The notes below the pieces were generated by a model, which ran no database searches, was not told the DNA's origin, and worked only from the letters and a program-made list of their open reading frames with translations. Position numbers and translations under genes: made by a program. Of a stretch of 64,000 nt of DNA, positions 42,079-50,115 are shown piece after piece. Origin of the DNA: Saccharomonospora amisosensis (GTDB taxonomy: Bacteria > Actinomycetota > Actinomycetes > Mycobacteriales > Pseudonocardiaceae); NCBI RefSeq assembly GCF_011761185.1, contig NZ_JAAOYM010000001.1, positions 4,340,001 through 4,404,000 of the forward strand. Reading direction: 5' to 3'. Numbering within the stretch: position 1 is the first letter of the stretch; the number at the start of each line of letters is the position of its first letter.

Positions 42079-42741
42079 ATGACTGAAACGGCGCAGTCGC
42101 AGGGCGCCGGTGAACACACCGGAACGCCCGCGTTCGGCCGGGGAGTGCGGCTCCCCCGAACGGAACGTCGAGCGCAACTGCTTGCCGCCGCACAGCAGGT
42201 CTTCGCGGCCAACGGCTACCACGCGGCGGCGATGGACGACATCGCCGAGCGGGCGGGCGTCAGCAAGCCGGTGCTGTACCAGCACTTTCCCGGCAAGCTC
42301 GACCTGTACATCGCGCTGCTGGAAAGCCACGTGGACACGCTGGTCACCGCGGTGCAACAGGCGCTGTCGTCCACCACGGACAACAAGCAGCGTGTGAAGA
42401 ACGCGGTGGGCGCGTTCTTCGACTTCGTCAACGGGGACGTGGGCGCTTTCCGCATGGTGTTCGAGTCCGACCTGCGGGGTGAGCCCGCGGTGCAGGAGGC
42501 CGTGGACAGGGCCACGTCGGCCAGCGTCGACGCGATCACCGAGACGATCACCGCCGACGCCGGTCTCGACGAGGACAAGGCGAGGCTGCTCGCCGTCGGG
42601 CTTGTGGGCATGAGTCAGGTCAGCGCGCGATTCTGGCTGGCCCACCACAGCTCGATGAGCAGGGAGGAAGCGGTCGCGCTTACCTCCACCCTCGCCTGGC
42701 GCGGTATCGGCGCCGGGTTCCCGCTACAGCAGCACTCCTGA
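42079..42741 (+). CDS. TetR family regulator
   Basis: A 220-residue TetR regulator. The DNA-binding domain is classical: RRAQLLAAAQQVFAANGYHAAAMDDIAERAGVSKPVLYQHFPGKLDLYIALLE at about 33-86. The C-terminal part (AFRMVFESDLRGEPAVQEAVDRA) matches the family of Rv3208. I start at ATG 42079 because GGAGGCGGGG stands directly before it; two ATGs further upstream have no ribosome site. It is divergent from an alpha/beta hydrolase and its stop is one base from the convergent end of another. In mycobacteria this regulator precedes the DUF3107 gene; here a five-gene segment separates them. Confidence 0.85.
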   Translation: MTETAQSQGAGEHTGTPAFGRGVRLPRTERRAQLLAAAQQVFAANGYHAAAMDDIAERAGVSKPVLYQHFPGKLDLYIALLESHVDTLVTAVQQALSSTTDNKQRVKNAVGAFFDFVNGDVGAFRMVFESDLRGEPAVQEAVDRATSASVDAITETITADAGLDEDKARLLAVGLVGMSQVSARFWLAHHSSMSREEAVALTSTLAWRGIGAGFPLQQHS

Positions 42742-42742
42742 C

Positions 42743-43642
42743 TCAGTCCGCGCGGCCGAGCGCGGCGCCGGCCAGCGTGTCGAGCTGCACGGCGACCTCG
42801 GCTGCCCGCTCCTGCGGCAGCATGTGACCGGCTCCCGGGAAGAGCACCAACCGCGTGCCGGGCAGCTCGTCGCAGATCGTGCGTGCGTGCGGCACCGGGC
42901 ACAGCCGGTCGGACCCGCCAGCGAGCACCACGGCGGGCAGCCCGCGCAGTGCGGTCAACGCCGCTCGCCGGTCGTGCACCGAGATCGCGTCCTGGAACTG
43001 GCCAACACTCGCAGGGTGAGCGCGCAGCAGCTGTTCGGCCACGGACGCGACGTCCTCCTTGCGTGGCCTTCGGCCGAACACCAGCCAGCGCGCGCCCGCC
43101 CGCGCGGCCGCGGGTCGCAGCGGGAGGCCGTCACCTCGGTAGCCGGCCAGCAGCTTCGCCAGCCTGCGTTCCAGCCGCGCGGCACCTCCGCCGAACGCGC
43201 CGGGCAGGCCGAGCGTGATGCGGTTCATTTCGCCACACGAGGTGGCCACGAACGCGACACCGCCGACTCGTTCGGCGACCAGCCGGGGGTGTCGCTCGGC
43301 AAGAGCCATGATGGTCATGCCACCCATCGAGTGCCCGGCGAGCACGAGCCTGCCCTGGCCCGCGCGGTCGGTGAGCAGCTCGGCCAGGTCGTCGGCGAGC
43401 CGTTCTATGGTGGCGGTGCCTGGATTCGCGGGAGCGGAGCGGCCATGCCCACGCAGGTCGTACCGCAGCGTGCGCAGCCCGGATGACAGGTGCGGCAGCA
43501 CCCGGTCCCACGTCGTGTGGTCCTGGGTCCAGCCGTGCACCAGCACCAGCGTGCCCGAAGCGTCAGCAGGGCCGTCCACACGTACGTGCAGTCCGGTGCC
43601 GTCGCTCGTCAGGAAGGACTGTGTCTGGCTGAGCGTGCTCAC
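42743..43642 (-). CDS. Alpha/beta hydrolase
   Basis: A 299-residue hydrolase. LVHGWTQDHTTWDRVLPHL near 36 is the oxyanion region, LVLAGHSMGGMTIMALAERH near 105 has the nucleophile in GHSMG, GGSDRLCPVPHA near 242 the Asp, and GAGHMLPQERAAEVA near 272 the His. The GTG at 43642 overlaps the stop of the AurF-like gene (GTGA), so the two are co-translated and may act on the same compound class. The open frame extends upstream of the GTG through the neighbour but lacks a start signal. The substrate is unknown. Confidence 0.83.
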   Translation of the reverse strand: MSTLSQTQSFLTSDGTGLHVRVDGPADASGTLVLVHGWTQDHTTWDRVLPHLSSGLRTLRYDLRGHGRSAPANPGTATIERLADDLAELLTDRAGQGRLVLAGHSMGGMTIMALAERHPRLVAERVGGVAFVATSCGEMNRITLGLPGAFGGGAARLERRLAKLLAGYRGDGLPLRPAAARAGARWLVFGRRPRKEDVASVAEQLLRAHPASVGQFQDAISVHDRRAALTALRGLPAVVLAGGSDRLCPVPHARTICDELPGTRLVLFPGAGHMLPQERAAEVAVQLDTLAGAALGRAD

Positions 43643-44604
43643 CGGTCCTCGCCGACCAGGAAGGAGCGCCGCCACCACGGCATGCCGGGAGCGCCGACGA
43701 GACCGACCTCGTCGAGGAACTGCATGATCCGCTCGCCCGCGTATCGGACGGTGCGCTGCCAGTGCGGGTTGTTCATCGCGGCCCTGTACCCGTCACGCGG
43801 GCGGATGCCCACGGCCTTGTAGACGGCCGGGTTCACCAGGCTGCGGGTGATCTCGTGCGACACCATCGCGAGCAGCAACCGCTGGTAGGACTTCTCCGGT
43901 CCGGACATGTTGGCCATGCCGCGCTTGACCTCCTCGCGGGCGAACGTGACATGCCGCGCCTCCTCGAGGACGTGGATGCGGTTCACCATGCGCACAAGCG
44001 GCTGGATCTGCGGGTCGTTCATCTGCTCCCGCTGCATGCGGTCGAGGATCTCCTCGGCGACGAGGATCGAGCCGTACATGGCTGGGCCGTAGCCGATCAC
44101 CGGAAGCAGCTTGCCGACGCGCCTGCGCCACGCCACCGGGCCGTAGGGCGGGCAGCCGATGCGCTCGGTCATCCTCGCGAACATCGTCGAGTGGCGGCAC
44201 TCGTCGGCGATCTCGGTGAGCGCGTACTGAGCGTGGCTGGTGGTGGGGTCGGACTTGTAGACCTCTTTCAGCAGCATCTGCATCAGCAGGATCTCGAACC
44301 ACAGGCCGTTGGTCGCGATGCTGGCGACCTCGTGCTTTCCGAGTTCGATGCGTTGCTGCGGTGTCAACCGCTCCCACAGCGGCGTCCCGTAGAGAGTGCA
44401 CCGGTGTTCGGGGATGTAGTGCTTGCCCTCGACAAGCGGAGCCTCCCAGTCGATGTCCACCTCGGGGTCGTAGAACTTGTTGGCCGACGACTTCAGCAGC
44501 CGCTCGGCCGTCTTCTCCCGGCCTGTCTCCCTGAGGGTCCGCGTCACCGCCGACACCACCTTCCGCTTGATGTAACTTCGGGTAACAGTTACTTCTGGTA
44601 GCAT
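43639..44604 (-). CDS. AurF-like diiron protein
   Basis: A 321-residue helical diiron protein of the AurF/metal-dependent hydrolase group. Ligand-bearing helices are visible: ELGKHEVASIATNGLWFEILL near 103-123, TEIADECRHSTMFARM near 148-163, and RIHVLEEARHVTFAREEV near 229-246 (two E-x2-x-H type pairs). AurF oxidises aryl amines; most actinobacterial relatives have no known substrate. The gene heads a pair with an alpha/beta hydrolase (GTGA overlap) and is divergent from a TetR gene. Taken from the ATG at 44604, its first codons cover the palindromic operator and its start shares CATG with the TetR start, so the true start may lie downstream, for example GTG near 44559. Confidence 0.78.
   Translation of the reverse strand: MLPEVTVTRSYIKRKVVSAVTRTLRETGREKTAERLLKSSANKFYDPEVDIDWEAPLVEGKHYIPEHRCTLYGTPLWERLTPQQRIELGKHEVASIATNGLWFEILLMQMLLKEVYKSDPTTSHAQYALTEIADECRHSTMFARMTERIGCPPYGPVAWRRRVGKLLPVIGYGPAMYGSILVAEEILDRMQREQMNDPQIQPLVRMVNRIHVLEEARHVTFAREEVKRGMANMSGPEKSYQRLLLAMVSHEITRSLVNPAVYKAVGIRPRDGYRAAMNNPHWQRTVRYAGERIMQFLDEVGLVGAPGMPWWRRSFLVGEDR
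44571..44593. promoter_or_regulatory. Palindromic operator between AurF-like and TetR genes
   Basis: GTAAC-A-GTTAC (44582-44592) is a perfect palindrome, with a further GTAAC half-site at 44572-44576 ten bases upstream. It lies 10-30 bases before the TetR start and at the very 5' end of the AurF-like gene, so it is the probable binding site of the divergent TetR regulator. Confidence 0.6.
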
Positions 44605-45388
44605 GGAGGGCATGGGCGATCGTGTCAAGCACGGCGACGGCAAGCGCACGGGCGAGGAGCGAGCAGGCGACGCGCGCAGGGACCGCTGGCGTAAACACCG
44701 CATAGCCCGCCGCGCCGAGTTCGTGGAGGCGGCACTGCGTGCGGTCGACCAACACGGCCCCGACCTGGGCATGGACGACGTCGCCTCGGCGGCGGGGGTG
44801 ACCAAGCCGGTGCTGTACCGGCACTTCGAGGACAAGGCGGATCTCTACCTCGCCCTTGGACAGCGGGGCACCGAGATGCTGTTCGAACGGCTCATCCCAG
44901 CGATCAACGCGGAGTTGGCCCCCGTACCCCGCATCCGGATGGCTCTCGACGCGTTCTTCACGGTGATCGAGCAGCACCCGAACCTCTACCGGCTGCTCTC
45001 CCGCAAGTCCTTCGCCGACCGGCCGGTGGACGCCGACGTCGTCGCCGAGGACAAGGAGGTCATCGCGACGGCACTGACCGCGCTGCTCGGTGACTACATG
45101 CGGATGCTGAACATGGATTCCGGGGCTGCGGAACCGTGGGCACACGGAATCGTCGGGATGGTGCAGAACACCGGCGAGTGGTGGATCGACAAACGCACGA
45201 TGAGCCGCGACAGCGTTGTGGAGTACCTGACACAGATCATCTGGGCGGCCATCGACGGCCTCACCCGCCAACACGGTGTCGTGCTCGACCCCGACAAACC
45301 GCTGGAGGCGAACAAGGTGGTGCGGCTCTCGCCGCAGCGTACGGCGGCGGGCACAACACCGAGGGCAGAACCAGGAGGCGCATCATGA
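44603..45388 (+). CDS. TetR family regulator, divergent from AurF-like gene
   Basis: A 261-residue TetR regulator. The helix-turn-helix runs RRAEFVEAALRAVDQHGPDLGMDDVASAAGVTKPVLYRHFEDKADLYLALG at about 32-83. The ligand domain contains FTVIEQHPNLYRLLSRKSFAD and GIVGMVQNTGEWWIDKRTMSRD, as in a group of actinobacterial lipid/fatty-acid-type TetR proteins. Two ATGs are possible (44603 and 44612); neither has a well-spaced ribosome site, so translation may be leaderless. The stop overlaps the DUF4873 start (ATGA). The palindrome at 44582-44592 is its likely operator. Confidence 0.85.
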   Translation: MEGMGDRVKHGDGKRTGEERAGDARRDRWRKHRIARRAEFVEAALRAVDQHGPDLGMDDVASAAGVTKPVLYRHFEDKADLYLALGQRGTEMLFERLIPAINAELAPVPRIRMALDAFFTVIEQHPNLYRLLSRKSFADRPVDADVVAEDKEVIATALTALLGDYMRMLNMDSGAAEPWAHGIVGMVQNTGEWWIDKRTMSRDSVVEYLTQIIWAAIDGLTRQHGVVLDPDKPLEANKVVRLSPQRTAAGTTPRAEPGGAS

Positions 45389-45711
45389 CCGAACACGACC
45401 AGCACGACGAGGACGGCTACACGGGGGCGGCGAAGCTACTGCTCGGCGACACCGAACTCGACGTCGAGGTGGAACTTCGCGGGCACTTCCAGCCCATCGA
45501 CGGCTACTACCACTGGTACGGGCGGGTGAAGGCCGACGAGCGCGTCTCCGGCGTCGCCGGAGGAAAGAAGCAGCAGGTCGAGATCCACACACCGCACGGA
45601 AAGGCACGCGGTGAACTCTCCGACCCCGACCCGTGGGACCGGTATCGGATCACCGGAACGAGCACACCGCCGTTCCAGGTGCCGACCACGTTGGACCAGG
45701 TCGCCGGATAG
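45385..45711 (+). CDS. DUF4873 domain protein
   Basis: A 108-residue DUF4873 protein. After a short acidic start, GYTGAAKLLLGDTELDVEVELRGHFQPIDGYYHWYGRV is the characteristic beta-rich part, followed by EIHTPHGKARGELSDPDPWDRYRITGTSTPPF. DUF4873 is found alone or fused to flavin monooxygenases in actinobacteria, where it may shape a substrate pocket; no catalytic residues are visible. It is coupled to the TetR gene by ATGA and followed by a perfect hairpin. Together with the divergent AurF-like and hydrolase genes it suggests a small oxidative catabolic unit, which is inference. Confidence 0.85.
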   Translation: MTEHDQHDEDGYTGAAKLLLGDTELDVEVELRGHFQPIDGYYHWYGRVKADERVSGVAGGKKQQVEIHTPHGKARGELSDPDPWDRYRITGTSTPPFQVPTTLDQVAG

Positions 45712-45721
45712 CGAACGCGAA

Positions 45722-45753
45722 AACCACGGCCCTGTACCGGCAGGGCCGTGGTT
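45722..45753. terminator. Perfect 13-bp bidirectional hairpin
   Basis: AACCACGGCCCTG (45722-45734) pairs without mismatch with its inverse at 45741-45753 around TACCGG. It lies between the convergent DUF4873 and DUF3107 genes and can terminate both. Confidence 0.8.
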
Positions 45754-45761
45754 CGCTGGAC

Positions 45762-45998
45762 TCAGGAGCCTACGGCGAAGCCGACCTTCCTGACGTCGGA
45801 CGGTGCGATCTCGACGTAGGCGATTCGGTCGGCGGGGACGAGGAACTTACGGCCCTTCTCATCGCTGAGGCGGAACAGGCCGTCGTCGGCATTCAGCGCC
45901 TCGGAGACCAGTTTCTCGACCTCGTCGGGCGACTGGCCACTGGACACCACGAGCTCCCGCGGGGTGTCCTTGATGCCGATCTTGACCTCCACGTACAA
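45762..45998 (-). CDS. DUF3107 protein (TB9.4 type)
   Basis: A 78-residue acidic protein: VEVKIGIKDTPRELVVSSGQSPDEVEKLVSEAL, then DEKGRKFLVPADRIAYVEIAPSDVRKVGF. This is the DUF3107 family (Rv3208A/TB9.4), widespread in actinobacteria, whose role is unknown. The ATP-independent beta-alpha-beta arrangement suggests a small adaptor. It ends at a strong hairpin and follows the ferritin-like gene by 41 bases on the same strand. The compact length equals that of homologues, so the start is secure. Confidence 0.9.
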   Translation of the reverse strand: MYVEVKIGIKDTPRELVVSSGQSPDEVEKLVSEALNADDGLFRLSDEKGRKFLVPADRIAYVEIAPSDVRKVGFAVGS

Positions 45999-46039
45999 CC
46001 TCCGCCTGTATTCGTGCCGCTGTGGTTCGCTACTCCAGG

Positions 46040-46696
46040 CTAGCCCAGACCGACCGACTGCATCCGCTTGGTGTGGCGCTGTTGGAGCCTGCGGAACAAC
46101 GCGGCAATACCGGAGAGGTCACCTGAGCCCTGCACGATGAGTTCAGCGAGACCGTCGCGCTCAGCCACGATGTACTGCGCCTGGGTAAGGGCCTCGCCGA
46201 GCAGCCTGCGGCTCCACAGCGCGAGCCGGTCGCGCTGCTTGGCATCCGACTTGATGGCGGCCGCCACCTCACGCTCGGCGAACGAGGAGTGTCCTGTGTC
46301 GGCGAGCACGGTCAGTACCAGCTCCCTGGTGGTCTCGTCGAGCACCTGTGCCAGCTCGCGGTACAGATCCGCGGCGAGGTTGTCCACGACGTAGGCCTTC
46401 ACCAAGGACTCCAGCCATGACCGAGGCGCGGTGGAGGCCTGGAAGGCGTCGATGTGCGCCACGAATGGGCGCATCGCCTCCTCCACCGCGATGCCGTGGT
46501 CGGCGAGGTGCCGCTCGAGCAGGGCGTAGTGGCCGATCTCAGCCGCGGCCATCGAAGCAAGCGCCGCGTGTCCCGCCAGAGTGGGTGCCGTGCGAGCGTC
46601 CTCGGCGAGCCGGTCGAACGCCGACAACTCGCCGTAGGCGAGCACCCCCAGCAGATCCACGACGCCGGAACTGGTCTGCGCTTTCGCCTCACTCAC
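46040..46696 (-). CDS. Ferritin-like fold protein (Rv3210c type)
   Basis: A 218-residue all-helical protein annotated in actinobacteria as ferritin-like, related to tRNA hydroxylases of the MiaE class. Helices contain [13 protein letters not shown] near 18, [25 protein letters not shown] near 42-66, and [19 protein letters not shown] near 147. The E-I-G-H pair at about 52-55 and the later Glu/His residues could hold a diiron site, but not all expected ligands are obvious. It is upstream of DUF3107, as Rv3210c lies near Rv3208A. A substrate is not known. Confidence 0.78.
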   Translation of the reverse strand: MSEAKAQTSSGVVDLLGVLAYGELSAFDRLAEDARTAPTLAGHAALASMAAAEIGHYALLERHLADHGIAVEEAMRPFVAHIDAFQASTAPRSWLESLVKAYVVDNLAADLYRELAQVLDETTRELVLTVLADTGHSSFAEREVAAAIKSDAKQRDRLALWSRRLLGEALTQAQYIVAERDGLAELIVQGSGDLSGIAALFRRLQQRHTKRMQSVGLG

Positions 46697-47138
46697 GAAC
46701 CCAACCGTAGTTCAGGGCGGGGAGACCAATAACACGTGACTCGCCGCGACCACCGTCACCCAGCGCGGAGATGGACAAGGTAGGCTCCCGCCTGGTAGTG
46801 AAACTGCCCTTGTGTGGTGCACGTGTCGCGGCGGCGTGTGAAATACCCGCGGCCCCGCCTGCCGTTGCACTTCACTGAGAAGACAATGTGCGTGCACGCC
46901 CTCGAGCGGCGTTCCCGCGTGATGAGTTTCGGGTATCGATTCTCCCGAGACGGACCGCACTCCCACGTGGTCGAGCGTCGCGCAAATACCTGGCCGTGCG
47001 CGCTGGTATGAGAGAGGCGATCGAACCATCCACCCGAAACGAAACGACGACATCGATCCGGCGGCGCTCGAGCACAGTGAGTCCGGCGCCACCGAAACCG
47101 ACACCTCACATCCGTTACAGCCGCTGCCCGACGCCGAA
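46697..47138. other. 442-bp gap upstream of the DEAD-box helicase gene
   Basis: No complete gene is recognised. The last ~110 bases (about 47027-47138) read in the helicase frame as sensible protein (HPKRNDDIDPAALEHSE, then HPLQPLPDAEV) but contain no ATG, GTG or TTG back to a stop near 46922. The first part holds the divergent promoter of the ferritin-like gene. A short AGTGAA/TTCACT inverted pair near 46797-46876 is too weak to call a structure. A long leader would be usual for a DEAD-box helicase gene. Confidence 0.4.
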
Positions 47139-48722
47139 GTGGTAGCCGAACCCGACAACCCCACCTTCGCCGAGCTGGGCGTGCACCCCGACATCGTCCG
47201 TGCGCTCTCGGCCGCGGGTATCGAGCGCACCTTCGCAATCCAGGCACTGACGCTGCCGCTGGCGCTGGCGGGCGAGGACCTCATCGGGCAGGCCCGCACG
47301 GGCATGGGCAAGACGCTCGGCTTCGGTGTTCCCGTGCTGCAGCGGCTGACCCTGCCAGGAGACGGCACCCCGCAGGCGCTCGTGGTGGTGCCGACTCGCG
47401 AACTGTGCCTGCAGGTGACACACGACCTGACCGACGCGGCCAAGCACCTCGGGGTGCGCACCACCGCCATCTACGGCGGCCGCCCCTACGAGTCGCAGAT
47501 CGAGGCACTGCGCAAGGGCGTCGACCTGGTGATCGGCACGCCCGGCAGGCTGCTCGACCTGGCCGAACAGCGCCATCTCGTACTCGGCAAGGTGAAGGCG
47601 CTGGTGCTCGACGAGGCCGACGAGATGCTCGACCTCGGCTTCTTGCCCGACATCGAGCGCATCCTGCGGATGGTGCCGGAGCAGCGGCAGACCATGCTGT
47701 TCTCCGCGACCATGCCCGGCCCGATCATCACGCTGGCCCGCACCTTCCTGCGGCAGCCGACCCACATCAGGGCCGAGGAGACCGACGCGGGAGCCGTACA
47801 CGAGCGGACAAGGCAGTTCGTCTACCGCTCGCACTCGCTGGACAAGCCGGAACTGATCGCCAAGGTGCTGCAGGCCGACGGCCGGGGACTGACGATGATC
47901 TTCACTCGGACCAAGCGCACGGCACAGAAGGTCGCGGACGACCTCGCCGAGCGCGGGTTCGCCGCAGCGGCCGTGCACGGCGATCTCGGCCAGGGTGCGC
48001 GGGAGCAGGCACTACGCGCATTCCGTTCTGGAAAGATCGACGTCCTCGTCGCCACCGACGTCGCGGCCAGAGGCATCGACGTCGACGACGTGACACACGT
48101 CATCAACTACCAGACACCCGACGACGAGAAGACCTACGTGCACCGCATCGGCCGCACGGGTCGCGCGGGCAAGACCGGAGTGGCCATCACCCTGGTCGAC
48201 TGGGACGAGCTCCCACGCTGGAAGCTGATCTCCGACGAGCTGGGTCTCGACATGCCCGAACCGGTCGAGACCTACTCGACCTCCAAGCACCTGTTCGCCG
48301 ATCTCGGCATTCCCGAAACCGCCACCGGGCGGCTGCCACTGGCCAAGCGCACGCGACAGGGCCTTGCCGCCGAACCGGAGGAAGACCTCGGCGGCAAGCG
48401 AGGGAAGAGCCGGTCCGCGAAGTCGACTACCGACCCGGGCACTCGTCGGTCACGGCAGCGCAGGCGCACCAGGGGCGGTGCCACCGCCACGGCGTCGGAT
48501 GCCGCGGCCTCGGAGCCGGGTGGCACGCAGACCTCGGACAACGGCGGCAGGCCGAAGCGGCGGCGTACCCGCGGCGGCTCGAAGCCCGCGGGTGAGGCGC
48601 CCGCGGCAGGCGAGAAGAGCGAAGCGGGCACATCGGAAAGCGGTGAGCGTCCTGCCAGGCGCAGGCGCAGGCGCCGTAGCGGGACTCCCAACACCGCGGA
48701 AACACCGGCGAGGGCAGACTGA
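47139..48722 (+). CDS. rhlE: DEAD-box RNA helicase (RhlE type)
   Basis: A 527-residue DEAD-box helicase. Motifs in order: Q motif (FAELGVHPD then FAIQALTLP, 9-35), Walker A ARTGMGKT at 50-57, PTRELCLQ near 86, TPGRLLDL near 134, DEAD at 160-163, SAT near 190, the second RecA domain with FTRTKR near 252, ATDVAARGIDV near 306 and HRIGRTGRAGK near 331. The tail (about 400-527) is basic, Arg/Gly/Ser rich and RNA-binding in type. It unwinds RNA in ribosome assembly or decay, often under cold stress. GTG 47139 is the only in-frame start, but coding-like sequence continues upstream, so the N-terminus may be annotated short or the gene may carry a 5' frameshift. Confidence 0.88.
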   Translation: MVAEPDNPTFAELGVHPDIVRALSAAGIERTFAIQALTLPLALAGEDLIGQARTGMGKTLGFGVPVLQRLTLPGDGTPQALVVVPTRELCLQVTHDLTDAAKHLGVRTTAIYGGRPYESQIEALRKGVDLVIGTPGRLLDLAEQRHLVLGKVKALVLDEADEMLDLGFLPDIERILRMVPEQRQTMLFSATMPGPIITLARTFLRQPTHIRAEETDAGAVHERTRQFVYRSHSLDKPELIAKVLQADGRGLTMIFTRTKRTAQKVADDLAERGFAAAAVHGDLGQGAREQALRAFRSGKIDVLVATDVAARGIDVDDVTHVINYQTPDDEKTYVHRIGRTGRAGKTGVAITLVDWDELPRWKLISDELGLDMPEPVETYSTSKHLFADLGIPETATGRLPLAKRTRQGLAAEPEEDLGGKRGKSRSAKSTTDPGTRRSRQRRRTRGGATATASDAAASEPGGTQTSDNGGRPKRRRTRGGSKPAGEAPAAGEKSEAGTSESGERPARRRRRRRSGTPNTAETPARAD

Positions 48723-48726
48723 GCAC

Positions 48727-50115
48727 GTGAACACCTCCCCCGGGCGACGACACGACGAGACCGATGCGCAGGACAGCCAGGCCGCGTTCTCGTCCGGAGC
48801 GGAGGACGTGCTCGCGGGCAGCGACACGGCAGGTGATCGGGGGGACGCCTCCGACAGCCGACGTGGCGGCCCCGAGCAGCATGATGGGCAGGCGACGCGG
48901 CGTGGGCGCCGGTCACCGTGGAACCGCCCTCGGGACAGGGGTGTCGCCGCCGCGCTGGCGGTGCTCGCCGTGGCCACGGGTGTGCTCGTGTGGTGGTTCA
49001 GCGACAGCCGCGCCACCACACAACGAACGGCCGCACCGCCGCCCCCACCACCTGCCGAACCCGCTTCGGTACCCGCCGAGCTGAGTGAGATCTGGCGGGC
49101 ACCCAGCGACGCCACCACAGCACCGGTCTCCGAAGGCGGGCTGGTGATCACCGCGGCGGACTCGCAGGTCGTGGGCCGCGATCCGGCTACCGGGCAGGCG
49201 CGCTGGCGCTACGCCCGTGACCTGCCGCTGTGCACGGTGACGAACGCGTGGTCGAAGGTGCTCGCCGTCTACCGCAAGGACCTCGGGTGCAGCGAGGTCA
49301 CCCAGCTGGACGCGGGTACGGGCAGGCGCACCGCGCAACGCAACGGCGACGCCGAACTCGGCACCCGCCTCGTCGAGGGGGGCTCCCACGTCACAACCAC
49401 GGGCGACCACCTGCTCAACACCTGGCGAAACGACCTGGTGAAGAGCATGGAGTACGGCCGGGTTCCCGCGCAGGTGAACCCGGGCCGTCAGCCGCGCACC
49501 GAATGTGAGTACGGCACCGTAGCCGCCGCCTCGGGCAAGGTCGGAGTGATCGAGCACTGCCCGGACGAGTCGGGGGCAAGGCTCACCGTGCTCAAGGCCG
49601 CGGGCGAGGAGGCCGACAAGCCGGAGCAGGAGTTCAGCGCGCTGCTGCCGGAGTCGTCCGCGACGCTGGTCGCGATGGCGGATGACGCCGTCGCCGTGGC
49701 GATGCCCGAACACGGACGGTTGTTCGTCTTCAACGGTGAGGGCAGGCAGACGGCGACGTATCCGCTGGATGTGCCCAGTGCCGAACTGGCGGCGAACCCG
49801 CCCGGTGGAGTCGTCGCCACCTCGCAGGGCGGCGACAACGTCTACTGGTTCACCGGCTCCCGCACCGTGGCGCTTTCGGCGGGAACACTGCGACCGCTGT
49901 GGACGGTGCACGACACGCTCGGGCCGGGCACCTTGTTCGCGGGCGAGTACGTCGTCCCCATCGAAGGCGGGCTCGCGGTGCTCAACGCCGCCGACGGGAC
50001 CACGCTGCGGACCGTGCGCGTCGACCGAGGCGGCGGCGACAATACGATCAGGCTCGCGCCGGCGGGTCCGGTGTTGCTGGAACAGCGTGGAGACACGGTG
50101 GTGGCGTTGAAGTGA
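48727..50115 (+). CDS. Membrane-anchored PQQ-like beta-propeller protein (Rv3212 type)
   Basis: A 462-residue protein. Residues 1-75 are polar and Arg/Asp rich, a transmembrane helix is at about 76-95 (AALAVLAVATGVLVWWF), then a Pro-rich linker (PPPPPPAEP) and a repeat-rich outer domain. The repeats have the WRYARDLPLCTV / LAVYRKDLGCSEVTQLDAGTGRR pattern and GGLAVLNAADGTTLRTV of PQQ-like propellers. Cysteines near 165, 185, 258 and 278 may pair. The GTG at 48727 is four bases after the helicase stop, so the two are co-transcribed, as Rv3211-Rv3212. It overlaps the next gene by GTGA. Function unknown; an outer-surface scaffold is likely. Confidence 0.8.
   Translation: MNTSPGRRHDETDAQDSQAAFSSGAEDVLAGSDTAGDRGDASDSRRGGPEQHDGQATRRGRRSPWNRPRDRGVAAALAVLAVATGVLVWWFSDSRATTQRTAAPPPPPPAEPASVPAELSEIWRAPSDATTAPVSEGGLVITAADSQVVGRDPATGQARWRYARDLPLCTVTNAWSKVLAVYRKDLGCSEVTQLDAGTGRRTAQRNGDAELGTRLVEGGSHVTTTGDHLLNTWRNDLVKSMEYGRVPAQVNPGRQPRTECEYGTVAAASGKVGVIEHCPDESGARLTVLKAAGEEADKPEQEFSALLPESSATLVAMADDAVAVAMPEHGRLFVFNGEGRQTATYPLDVPSAELAANPPGGVVATSQGGDNVYWFTGSRTVALSAGTLRPLWTVHDTLGPGTLFAGEYVVPIEGGLAVLNAADGTTLRTVRVDRGGGDNTIRLAPAGPVLLEQRGDTVVALK

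Noticed and set aside
46888-47145. 85-codon ORF upstream of the helicase
   Set aside because: Basic, low-sense translation in a frame different from the coding-like helicase extension; no ribosome site.
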